Positions 7,533 to 13,811 of a DNA stretch of 18,067 nt are shown piece by piece. A program made the position numbers and the translations under genes. The notes below the pieces were generated by a model. The model did no database searches. It was not told the origin of the DNA and was given only the letters and a program-made list of their open reading frames with translations. Source of the stretch: Trueperaceae bacterium (GTDB lineage: Bacteria > Deinococcota > Deinococci > Deinococcales > Trueperaceae); assembly GCA_007130445.1 (NCBI GenBank), contig SLSM01000165.1, positions 1-18,067 on the forward strand, in the 5' to 3' direction. How positions within the stretch are numbered: the stretch's first letter is position 1; each line of letters starts with the position of its first letter.

Positions 7533-8485
7533 GACAGCCACGCCGCTCGCTGCTCGGCGGTCAGGTTCCCTCCGCACACGATCGTCGCGACCCGCCGACC
7601 ACGCCCCAGGTCGGGGGTGTGCATGAGCGCGGCGAGGCCGACCGCACCGGCCGGCTCGACGACGAGTCCGGCGTGTTCGTGCAACGCGCGCATCGCCGCG
7701 ACGATGGCGTCGTCCGGAACCAGGTGCGTGTCGTCGACCAGGCCCTCGAGGTCGGCGAGGGCCTCCGGCACCGGCTCGCGCACCGCAACACCGTCGGCGA
7801 TGGTATCGACATCCGGCGTCCTCACGAGGCGCCCGCGGCGGAGCGACTCCACCATGGCCGGCGCGCCGCCAGCCGACACCGCGACGATGCGCAGGTCTGG
7901 CGCGAGCGCCCTGGCCACCGTGCCCACACCAGCGAGGAGCGCGCCGTTGCCGAGAGGCACCAACAGCCTGTCGAGGTGGGGTGCCCCGCGTAGCAACTCG
8001 AGCGCCAGGGTCCCGGCGCCTTCGCTGACGGCCGCCTCGCGACCGTCCTCGACGTACCGCGCGCCCGCGGCCGCCGCGTGGGCGCGCGCCGCGTCCTTGG
8101 CCGCGTCGAAGTCGTCCCCAGCCACCACGACCTCGGCACCGAGGGCGCGCATGCGCTCGACCTTGAGCGGGTTCGCGTGCCGGCTCGCGAAGACGGTGAG
8201 CCGCCGTCCGTGCGCTCGACAGGCGTAGGCCATGGCCTGGCCGAAGTTCCCGGCGCTGGCGCACACCAGGGCGTCGGTCCCGGCGTCGCGGCCGACGAAC
8301 AGGCTGGCGCCGCGACCCTTGAACGAGCGGATGGGGTTCTGGGTCTCGACCTTGAGGACGATCTCGCATCCGAGCACGTCGCCGAGCGGCTCGCAACCGT
8401 ACTGCGGCGATTCGAGGAACACCGGGTCGATCTGCTCGAGGGCAGCCTCGATGTGCTCGAGGCGGAGGCGCGGGGCCTTCGTCAC
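7529..8485 (-). CDS. PLP-dependent threonine/serine dehydratase-like enzyme (fold type II)
   Basis: This 318-residue protein is a single catalytic domain of the tryptophan synthase beta / threonine dehydratase fold, without the C-terminal ACT or regulatory domain of biosynthetic IlvA. The PLP lysine is K56 in the motif RSFKGRGA, the substrate-binding loop is CASAGNFGQA, and the phosphate-binding loop is PLGNGALLAG, a variant of the usual Gly-rich tetraloop. CGGNLT near the C-terminus is also typical. It may deaminate threonine, serine or a hydroxy-amino acid; the exact substrate is not shown. It starts with GTG and has no Shine-Dalgarno. Instead an extended -10 lies six bases before the start, which suggests a leaderless message. 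Its stop overlaps the start of the membrane methyltransferase gene. Confidence 0.9.
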   Translation of the reverse strand: MTKAPRLRLEHIEAALEQIDPVFLESPQYGCEPLGDVLGCEIVLKVETQNPIRSFKGRGASLFVGRDAGTDALVCASAGNFGQAMAYACRAHGRRLTVFASRHANPLKVERMRALGAEVVVAGDDFDAAKDAARAHAAAAGARYVEDGREAAVSEGAGTLALELLRGAPHLDRLLVPLGNGALLAGVGTVARALAPDLRIVAVSAGGAPAMVESLRRGRLVRTPDVDTIADGVAVREPVPEALADLEGLVDDTHLVPDDAIVAAMRALHEHAGLVVEPAGAVGLAALMHTPDLGRGRRVATIVCGGNLTAEQRAAWLS

Positions 8486-8491
8486 GGGGAG

Positions 8492-8500
8492 AGGCTACCA
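8492..8500 (-). promoter_or_regulatory. Extended -10 promoter giving a leaderless message for the PLP enzyme
   Basis: TGGTAGCCT on the minus strand combines a TGN extension with a TANNNT hexamer and is followed by exactly six bases (CTCCCC) and the GTG start. This is the spacing expected when transcription begins at the start codon itself. Confidence 0.6.
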
Positions 8501-8541
8501 GGCGGCTGGCTGCGGCCGCCGCGCCCGACGCGACGCCAACG

Positions 8542-8575
8542 AAAACGGCCGGCGCCCACTGCGGGGCGCCGGCCG
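8542..8575 (-). terminator. Rho-independent terminator of the FAS1 lipoprotein gene
   Basis: A perfect 12-bp stem (8546-8557 with 8564-8575, arm CGGCCGGCGCCC) and six-base loop is followed on the minus strand by TTTT. It starts 20 bases after the stop of the FAS1 gene. This is the only hairpin in the window with a T-run. Confidence 0.8.
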
Positions 8576-8595
8576 GCAAGAGCGGATCGGGAACG

Positions 8596-9519
8596 TTACT
8601 CCGAGGGCACCAGCACCGCGTCGATCACGTGGATGACGCCGTTGCGGGCGAACACGTCGGTTGCGACGACCTGGCTCGAGCCGTTGATGAAGATGCCTTC
8701 GTCCTCGAGCGTCACGGTGATCGAGCTGCCCTGCAGCGTCGGCAGGACGACCGCGCCGTCGCCGGCGATGAGCGCTGCTTCGACCGCGTCGTAGTCGAGT
8801 TCACCGGCGACCACGTGGTACAGCAGCACCTCCGTGAGCAGGTCGGTGTCGGCGAGCAGCTGCTCGGCGGTCACGCCGAGGGCGGCGAGGAGGTCGGCGA
8901 AGGCCTGCTCGGTCGGAGCGAACACGGTGAACGGGCCACCGCACACGAGGGCGTCGACCAGGTCAGCGGCGACGACCGCGGCGACGAGCGTGTCGAAACC
9001 GGCTTCGATGGCTTGACCGGCGATGGAGTCGCGCGGGTCGAGGACGGCGCTCACGGCGTAGATGGTCCCATTGGTCGCCTGGATCGGGCCAGCGGCGACC
9101 GTGTCGCCGTTGACGGAGAAGCTCGCGCCGTCGGCGGTGAAGCACAGCGGGAGGCCCTGCAGCGTCGCTACGGCGCCGCCGCTCACGAGCGCGGTCGGCG
9201 TCTGGGCGCCGGAAATCACGTGATACGTGAGGACGGCCGCGAGCAGGTCGGCGTCGCCGACGATGGTGTCGAGCACGCCATCAGGCAACGCAGCGAAGGC
9301 GTCGTCCGTCGGGGCGAAGACGGTGAAGGGACCCGCTTCGTCATCCGCGAACAGGCCGGCGAGGCCAGCCTCGCCGAGCGCGAACAGCAGCGTGTCGAAG
9401 CCACCGAGCTCGTCCGCGGTAGCGGCGATGCTCTGGCGTTCGCCGGCGGGGGCGCCGCAGGCGGCGAGAGCCACCACGAGCGCGATGGATGCGATGAGGG
9501 CGTACAGCTTCCTGGTCAT
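8596..9519 (-). CDS. Two-domain fasciclin (FAS1) lipoprotein
   Basis: This 307-residue exported protein has a lipoprotein signal peptide ending in the lipobox LAAC (C21), so it should be anchored to the membrane surface. Two FAS1 domains follow, about residues 35-165 and 172-305. Each has the H1 motif (GPFTVFAPTDDAFAALP and GPFTVFAPTEQAFADLL) and the YH motif (LTYHVISG, LLYHVVAGE), and each ends in a hydrophobic strand (IYAVSAVLDP, IHVIDAVLVPSE). FAS1 domains mediate adhesion or bind small ligands outside the cell. The protein is acidic and poor in lysine. The ATG at 9519 has GGGAG about eight bases upstream. The gene stands alone, with an intrinsic terminator behind it. Confidence 0.95.
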   Translation of the reverse strand: MTRKLYALIASIALVVALAACGAPAGERQSIAATADELGGFDTLLFALGEAGLAGLFADDEAGPFTVFAPTDDAFAALPDGVLDTIVGDADLLAAVLTYHVISGAQTPTALVSGGAVATLQGLPLCFTADGASFSVNGDTVAAGPIQATNGTIYAVSAVLDPRDSIAGQAIEAGFDTLVAAVVAADLVDALVCGGPFTVFAPTEQAFADLLAALGVTAEQLLADTDLLTEVLLYHVVAGELDYDAVEAALIAGDGAVVLPTLQGSSITVTLEDEGIFINGSSQVVATDVFARNGVIHVIDAVLVPSE

Positions 9520-9740
9520 GTATATCTCCCTGGTGCGCGGGTGTCGCGACCGTCCGTCGTTCGGGGCATCTGCATGGAGGGTCCCGTTACTGGAAGTATC
9601 GACCGGGGTCTCGCATCACGAATGCGGCCGCAGGCACATTCGCTCCGCGCGCCCTCGACCCCGCTACCGCAGCCTCGGCGCCGCTTCCACCGCCTCGGCG
9701 CCCCGCGTCGGAGCGACAGCGCACGGCGTACGCTGCGCCG
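9520..9740. other. Intergenic region between divergent FAS1 and AEC genes
   Basis: These 221 bases separate two divergent genes. On the plus side they end in a TACGCT hexamer before the AEC start; on the minus side they hold the FAS1 ribosome binding site. I see no convincing -35/-10 pair for the FAS1 gene and no sizeable coding frame. Confidence 0.5.
9729..9734 (+). promoter_or_regulatory. -10 element six bases before the AEC permease start
   Basis: TACGCT is followed by six bases (GCGCCG) and the GTG start, with no Shine-Dalgarno. It lacks the TGN extension present at three other starts but keeps the same spacing, which suggests a leaderless message. Confidence 0.5.
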
Positions 9741-10646
9741 GTGATCGCCGACGTCTTGCTCTCAGTGGTCGTGCCCGTCTTCAGCCTGATCGCCGTCGGC
9801 GCGGTGCTGGCGCGGCAGTTCTCGATCGACGTGGGACCGGTGACGCAGCTCGCCATCTACGCCGCCGTGCCGGCGCTGGTCTTCCAGACGCTGGCGGCGA
9901 TGACGCTGGCGCCGGACGCCATCGGTCGGCTGCTTGCCGCGTACGCGGCGACGATGGTGGCCATGGCCGGTCTGGGGTTCGTGATCGGGCGTACCTGGCC
10001 CGCCGCCGCGCGCCGTGCCTTCGTGGGCACGGTGCTGTTCGGCAACGCCGCGAACATGATGCTGCCCATCAGCCTCTTCGCGTTCGGGGAGGCGGGTCTC
10101 GAGCGGGCGTTGCTGCTATACGTCGCGACGGCGCTGTCGATGTTCGCGCTCGGGCCGGTGTTGGTCGGTGAGGCCGTGGGCGTGCGGCAGGCCGCGCGCA
10201 CGATCGCCACGTTCCCAGTCCTGTGGGCGGCGGTGGCCGGGATAGCCGCCAGCGCTCTCGGATCGACGATGCCGCTTGGACTCGAACGGGCGGTGGCCTT
10301 GTTGGCCGATGCGGCGGTGCCGCTCGTGTTGCTGTCGCTCGGGATTCAGATGGGCCGGGCGCGCGTCGCGCGGCCGACTGGCCTGAACGCAACGGCCGTC
10401 GGGCTCAAGCTCGTCGTCATGCCCGCCGTCGCACTCGCGCTCGGCGCCCTCATCGGCCTGCGCGGTCTCGACCTCGCCATCCTGACGTTGTTGGGCGGGA
10501 TGCCGACGGCGATCAATCTCGCCATGCTGGCCGTGGCGTTCCGCGGCGATGCCGACCAGGTCGGTCGCACCGTGGTCCTCGGTACGCTGGCGTCGCTCGT
10601 GACGCTGCCGGTCTTGCTCACGTTGCTCGCTCCGCTGGCGCCCTGA
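9741..10646 (+). CDS. AEC-family (auxin efflux carrier-like) transporter
   Basis: This 301-residue inner-membrane protein has about ten hydrophobic segments in two halves, as in the AEC/PIN-like family (300-320 residues is usual). Typical features are the N-terminal VVVPVFSLIAVGAVLAR, the mid-protein GNAANMMLPISLFAFG with its conserved Asn and Pro, LVLLSLGIQMGR, and GMPTAINLAMLAVAF near the end. Bacterial members move dicarboxylates such as malate or malonate, or other organic anions; the substrate here is unknown. The start is GTG with no ribosome binding site, directly behind a TANNNT hexamer. The next gene, leucyl aminopeptidase, begins 74 bases downstream with its own promoter. Confidence 0.92.
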   Translation: MIADVLLSVVVPVFSLIAVGAVLARQFSIDVGPVTQLAIYAAVPALVFQTLAAMTLAPDAIGRLLAAYAATMVAMAGLGFVIGRTWPAAARRAFVGTVLFGNAANMMLPISLFAFGEAGLERALLLYVATALSMFALGPVLVGEAVGVRQAARTIATFPVLWAAVAGIAASALGSTMPLGLERAVALLADAAVPLVLLSLGIQMGRARVARPTGLNATAVGLKLVVMPAVALALGALIGLRGLDLAILTLLGGMPTAINLAMLAVAFRGDADQVGRTVVLGTLASLVTLPVLLTLLAPLAP

Positions 10647-10652
10647 GCCCGC

Positions 10653-10670
10653 TCGCGGCCTGTGCCGCGA
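10653..10670 (+). terminator. Weak stem-loop after the AEC gene
   Basis: TCGCGGC and GCCGCGA form a perfect 7-bp stem around a CTGT loop, seven bases after the AEC stop. There is no T-run, so it may be only a message-stabilising hairpin. Confidence 0.3.
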
Positions 10671-10705
10671 CGCTCGCCGAGCGGCCGCGTATCGACCTCG
10701 GGCGC

Positions 10706-10714
10706 TGGTACGCT
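10706..10714 (+). promoter_or_regulatory. Extended -10 promoter giving a leaderless message for the aminopeptidase
   Basis: TGGTACGCT (TGN plus TANNNT) is followed by six bases (CGGCTC) and the ATG at 10721. No Shine-Dalgarno lies between. The element nearly repeats the one before the PLP enzyme (TGGTAGCCT). Confidence 0.65.
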
Positions 10715-10720
10715 CGGCTC

Positions 10721-12193
10721 ATGGACGTCTCCGCAGCCTCCGTCAACCCGCTGACGATCGCCGTCGATGCGCTCGTCGTGAACCTGTTCGAACGCACGAC
10801 GCAACCGTCGGGGATCACCGCCTCCGTCGACCGTGCCCTCGGCGGCATCATCTCCGACCTGATCGCCGCGGGCGACGCGAGCGGACGGCCCGGTGAGGTG
10901 ACGGTGCTGTACCCGCGCGGCGCGATCGCCGCGCACCGCGTCCTCGTCGTCGGCCTCGGCCCCGCCAACGCCTTCGGGGCGGAGGCGGCCCGCAACGCTT
11001 CGGCGGTGGCCGCACGGCGCGCTCGAGACCTCGGCGCGAAGAGCGTCGCGAGCGTCGCACACGGTGCGGGCGTGAACGCGTTGGCGCTCGGCGAAGCGGC
11101 CCAGGCGACGGTCGAGGGCGCCCGCTTGGGCCTGTATCGCTACCTGCTCGACGACGGGCTCGAGGCCTTCACCCTGGTCGACGAGGACGCGGGCAAGCTC
11201 GAGGTGCTCCGAGACGGCATTCGCTGGGGCGACGCCGTCGCCGAGGGGACGCGTCTGGCCCGCACCCTCGTGCAGCATCCCGCCAACGTGGCCACCCCCG
11301 ATCACCTGGCCGAGGTCGCCCGCGGCCTCGCGAAGGACCACGGCTTCGCCGTGACCATCGGCGACCGCGCCTGGGCGGAGGCCGAGGGCATGGGGTCGTT
11401 CCTGGGCGTCGCCAAGGCGGCCGGCTACGAGCCTCGCTTCATCGTGCTCGAGCACGACCCGAGCGGAGGCAAGGAGGCGCCCCTGGTGCTCGTCGGCAAG
11501 GGCGTCACCTTCGACTCCGGCGGCCTGTCGATCAAGGGGCGGCAGGGCCTCGAAGGCATGAAGCAGGACATGGCCGGCGCGGCCGCCGTGTTGGGCGCGA
11601 TGCGAACCGTCGGGCGCCTACGGTCACCTCGCCGGGTCGTGGCTCTGGTCCCGGCGACCGAAAACGTGATCGACGCAGCAGGCTACCGGCCGTCGGACGT
11701 CTTGACGGCCTCGAACGGAACGACCATCGAGATCATCTCGACCGACGCCGAGGGGCGCCTGATCCTGGCCGACGCGCTGGCGTACGCGCAACGCTACAAG
11801 CCCCGCGCCGTCGTCGACCTCGCCACGTTGACCGGGGCCGTCAACGTGGCGCTCGGTTCGCATGCGGCCGGTCTGTTCTCGAACGACGACACGCTGGCAT
11901 CGAACGTGAGCGCCTCTGCGCAGCGCGTCGCTGAGCGAGTCTGGCGCATGCCGTTGTGGCCCGAGTACCTCACGGCGCTCGAGAGCGACGTCGCGGACCT
12001 GAAGAACTCGTCGGGCAAACCGGCTGGCGGCGCCTGCGTCGCCGCCGCCTTCCTGGAGCGCTTCACGTCCTACCCCTGGGTGCACCTCGACATCGCGGGC
12101 GTCCACGCTGTCGAGACGACCGAGGGGTATCGCGTGAAGGGGCCGAGCGGCTACGGCGTGCGCCTGCTGGCGGACTGGATCACCAAGGCCTGA
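10721..12193 (+). CDS. pepA: Leucyl aminopeptidase, peptidase family M17
   Basis: This 490-residue cytoplasmic metallopeptidase removes N-terminal residues from peptides using two metal ions. The N-terminal macro-like domain spans about 1-165 and the catalytic domain the rest. Metal ligands are visible as K260 and D265 in GKGVTFDSGG, D283 in MKQDMAGAA, and D342 and E344 in STDAEGRL; K272 and R346 are the catalytic lysine and arginine. The normally invariant NTDAEGRL signature has Ser at 340 in place of Asn, a conservative change beside a metal ligand. The frame is open back to 10223, inside the AEC gene, but the ATG at 10721 sits six bases after an extended -10, and the protein then has the family's usual length. 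It converges with hxlR, 12 bases between stops. Confidence 0.95.
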   Translation: MDVSAASVNPLTIAVDALVVNLFERTTQPSGITASVDRALGGIISDLIAAGDASGRPGEVTVLYPRGAIAAHRVLVVGLGPANAFGAEAARNASAVAARRARDLGAKSVASVAHGAGVNALALGEAAQATVEGARLGLYRYLLDDGLEAFTLVDEDAGKLEVLRDGIRWGDAVAEGTRLARTLVQHPANVATPDHLAEVARGLAKDHGFAVTIGDRAWAEAEGMGSFLGVAKAAGYEPRFIVLEHDPSGGKEAPLVLVGKGVTFDSGGLSIKGRQGLEGMKQDMAGAAAVLGAMRTVGRLRSPRRVVALVPATENVIDAAGYRPSDVLTASNGTTIEIISTDAEGRLILADALAYAQRYKPRAVVDLATLTGAVNVALGSHAAGLFSNDDTLASNVSASAQRVAERVWRMPLWPEYLTALESDVADLKNSSGKPAGGACVAAAFLERFTSYPWVHLDIAGVHAVETTEGYRVKGPSGYGVRLLADWITKA

Positions 12194-12205
12194 GGACGGG
12201 TCCGC

Positions 12206-12577
12206 TCAGTGCGAGGAGACCGCCGGTTCGGGCTCGTCGGGAGCGAACTCCTCCGCTTGGCAGCGGCGCATGTGCTCGCGCGCCCACCCGTCGATCGCGT
12301 CGATCACGCCCTGCAGCGCCACCCCGGCGTCGGTGAGCTCGTAACGGGTACGCGGCGGCATGGTCGATTCGATCGCCTTGCTGACGATGCCTTCTCGCTC
12401 GAGGCGGTCGAGGCGCGCGGCGAGCGTGGTGGTGTTGACGCCACCGACCGCTCGCGCGAGTTCGTTGAAGCCGTGCGGCGCGCCCAGCAACGCCCGGATG
12501 ATGTGCAGCACCCACTTCTCCTGCAACAGCTCGATGCTGTCGTACACGGGGCAGAGGCTGTGGTCGTGCGCCTGCAT
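12206..12577 (-). CDS. HxlR-family winged-helix transcriptional regulator
   Basis: This 123-residue protein matches the HxlR/YodB family. CPVYDSIELLQEKWVLHIIRALL leads into the recognition region FNELARAVGGVNTTTLAARLDRLEREGIV and a wing rich in STMPPRTRYELTDAG. The N-terminal C9 corresponds to the conserved cysteine that senses oxidants or electrophiles in YodB and HypR; whether it does so here is inferred. It is divergent from the yceI gene, and a repeated palindromic box covers the yceI -35, so it very likely represses yceI and perhaps itself. The start ATG has no ribosome binding site and lies six bases after an extended -10, again suggesting a leaderless message. Confidence 0.93.
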   Translation of the reverse strand: MQAHDHSLCPVYDSIELLQEKWVLHIIRALLGAPHGFNELARAVGGVNTTTLAARLDRLEREGIVSKAIESTMPPRTRYELTDAGVALQGVIDAIDGWAREHMRRCQAEEFAPDEPEPAVSSH

Positions 12578-12583
12578 GCAGCC

Positions 12584-12592
12584 ACGATAGCA
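12584..12592 (-). promoter_or_regulatory. Extended -10 promoter giving a leaderless hxlR message
   Basis: TGCTATCGT on the minus strand is a TGN-TANNNT element followed by six bases (GGCTGC) and the ATG at 12577. It lies about 20 bases from the palindromic box, so the HxlR protein could also control its own gene. Confidence 0.65.
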
Positions 12593-12611
12593 TGTCGAGC
12601 GCGTCGTTGTA

Positions 12612-12637
12612 TCAAGCGCTTGACATTCTCAAGCGCT
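12612..12637. promoter_or_regulatory. Candidate HxlR operator: two TCAAGCGCT boxes
   Basis: TCAAGCGCT occurs at 12612-12620 and again at 12629-12637, 17 bases apart. The first copy is part of a perfect 12-bp palindrome (TCAAGCGCTTGA, 12612-12623) that overlaps the yceI -35; the second lies in the -35/-10 spacer. HxlR-family repressors bind repeats or palindromes in the promoter of the divergent target, so this is a natural operator. Binding itself is inferred. Confidence 0.65.
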
Positions 12638-12649
12638 CTTTCGTATGGT
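12620..12649 (+). promoter_or_regulatory. Sigma70-type promoter of yceI
   Basis: A perfect -35 TTGACA (12620-12625) and a -10 TATGGT (12644-12649) are separated by 18 bases. Transcription would start near 12656, leaving a leader of about 50 bases. This is the best-matching two-element promoter in the window. Confidence 0.75.
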
Positions 12650-12659
12650 GTGCCCCGTA

Positions 12660-12679
12660 GCCCGGTAGCGCGACCGGGC
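12660..12679 (+). other. Stem-loop at the 5' end of the yceI leader
   Basis: GCCCGGT and ACCGGGC form a perfect 7-bp stem with a six-base loop, a few bases after the predicted transcription start and 14 bases before the ribosome binding site. A hairpin in this place commonly protects a message from 5'-end decay; its role here is inferred. Confidence 0.4.
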
Positions 12680-12705
12680 GCGACGCCACCACCGAGGAGA
12701 CACAC

Positions 12706-13254
12706 ATGTCCACCGTTTGGACCATCGACCCCACCCACACGCAGATCGAGTTCTCCGTCCGCCACATGGGACTCTCGACCGTCCGCGGACGCTTCAACGC
12801 CTTCGAAGGCACGGTCGAGACCGGCGCCGACGGTCGCCCCGCCGCCATCGCCGTCGACATCCAGACCGCCTCGATCGACACGAACAACACCGATCGGGAC
12901 GCGCACCTGCGCAGCGGCGACTTCTTCGACGCCGAGACCAACCCGACGATCACGTTCCGCAGCACCGCCATCACGCCCAGAGGCGGTGACCGGTACCTCG
13001 TCACCGGGGACCTCACCATGCACGGCGTCACGCACGGCATCGACCTCGACGCCGAGATCGGCGCGGCCATCACCGATCCGTTCGGCCTGCGGCGCCGCGC
13101 CGCGACCGCCAGCGCCGTCCTCAACCGCAAGGCGTTCGGCCTGCACTGGAACCAGATCCTCGAGGCGGGCGCGCTCTTGGTGAGCGAAGAGGTCAAGCTG
13201 GGCCTCGACGTCCAGGTCACTGCTGCCGAGTCGGCAGAGGCCGTCGCTGCCTGA
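12706..13254 (+). CDS. YceI-family protein
   Basis: This 182-residue protein matches the YceI family, a lipocalin-like beta barrel that binds isoprenoid lipids or amphiphiles. The N-terminal WTIDPTHTQIEFSVRHMGLS, then GRFNAFEGTVE, DTNNTDRDAHLRSGDFFDAETNPTITF and VTGDLTMHGVTH are all typical and in the usual order. There is no signal peptide, so this copy is predicted to be cytoplasmic, unlike periplasmic E. coli YceI. The start has GAGGAG six bases upstream. It is divergent from the HxlR regulator, and the shared intergenic region carries a clear promoter and repeated operator boxes. YceI genes paired with stress-responsive regulators suggest induction by oxidants or electrophiles, but no inducer is evident here. 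Confidence 0.95.
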   Translation: MSTVWTIDPTHTQIEFSVRHMGLSTVRGRFNAFEGTVETGADGRPAAIAVDIQTASIDTNNTDRDAHLRSGDFFDAETNPTITFRSTAITPRGGDRYLVTGDLTMHGVTHGIDLDAEIGAAITDPFGLRRRAATASAVLNRKAFGLHWNQILEAGALLVSEEVKLGLDVQVTAAESAEAVAA

Positions 13255-13305
13255 CGCGCACCATCGACCGACCCGACCAGGACCATCCCGCTCCCGTCAC
13301 ACGAA

Positions 13306-13331
13306 CGCGGCCCGAGTCGACTCGGGCCGCG
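13306..13331. promoter_or_regulatory. 26-bp perfect palindrome against the marR -10 (candidate MarR operator)
   Basis: The half-site CGCGGCCCGAGTC (13306-13318) is followed directly by its exact reverse complement (13319-13331), with no spacer. It ends one base before the TACCGT hexamer of the marR gene and occupies the place where RNA polymerase binds. MarR dimers bind short palindromes in their own promoters, so autorepression is likely. It also lies 52 bases after the yceI stop, so a terminator role is possible, but it has no loop and no T-run. Confidence 0.6.
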
Positions 13332-13332
13332 G

Positions 13333-13338
13333 TACCGT
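13333..13338 (+). promoter_or_regulatory. -10 element of the marR-MFS operon
   Basis: TACCGT fits TANNNT. Transcription would start about seven or eight bases downstream, at or just before the ATG at 13347. This argues against the upstream ATG at 13341, which is only two bases from the hexamer. Confidence 0.5.
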
Positions 13339-13346
13339 GCATGTCG

Positions 13347-13811
13347 ATGGAACCGAGCCCACGACTCGCCAACAGCCCGACGCTGCGGCTCATCAGGGAC
13401 GCCGTGCGGCTAGCCCGACTCGTCGACCGGTTGATCGACCATCCGATTCGCCGCGACATGGGCCTCAGCAGCAACGACATGTACGTGCTGCGCTCCGTGC
13501 TGCTAGGGATCGACCGACCGAGCGCGATCGCGGGGCGCGTGAACATGGCGCCGCCCAGCGTGTCGCGCTCGATCGATCGCCTCGTCGGACGGGGACTGCT
13601 CGAACGTGCCAACGTGCCCAGCGACGGACGTGCGGTGGTACTGCGCCTGACGCCTACCGGGAGCCGCACCATCGAACGCTGCCTCGACCTGACGGAGGCG
13701 GGGTTCCATGAGGCGTACCCCGGTCTCGATCCCGCGCTCGTGGCGGCCACCGGCGCGCGCATGAGCGCACTGCTCGAGGCGATGGAGGGCGTGACGATGG
13801 ACGAACGTTGA
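13347..13811 (+). CDS. MarR-family transcriptional regulator
   Basis: This 154-residue winged-helix regulator has a helical N-terminus (LRLIRDAVRLARLVDRLID), the recognition region IAGRVNMAPPSVSRSIDRLVGRGLLER (about residues 61-87), the wing with the family motif PSDGRAVVLRLTPTG, and a C-terminal dimerisation helix. An ATG two codons earlier (13341) is also in frame, but the -10 hexamer ends at 13338, so the second ATG at 13347 is chosen as a probably leaderless start. Its stop overlaps the start of an MFS multidrug-type exporter by four bases, the classic arrangement in which a MarR protein represses its own efflux pump. The perfect palindrome just upstream is the likely binding site. Confidence 0.92.
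   Translation: MEPSPRLANSPTLRLIRDAVRLARLVDRLIDHPIRRDMGLSSNDMYVLRSVLLGIDRPSAIAGRVNMAPPSVSRSIDRLVGRGLLERANVPSDGRAVVLRLTPTGSRTIERCLDLTEAGFHEAYPGLDPALVAATGARMSALLEAMEGVTMDER

Noticed and set aside
7071..8579. A 502-residue fusion ending in the ICMT-like domain
   Set aside because: The upstream two thirds is an Arg-rich shadow of the PLP enzyme in another frame. The GTG overlapping the PLP enzyme stop gives a complete membrane protein of normal length.
10223..12193. Aminopeptidase with a 166-residue N-terminal extension
   Set aside because: The extension lies inside the AEC gene in another frame. The ATG at 10721 follows an extended -10 and gives the family length.
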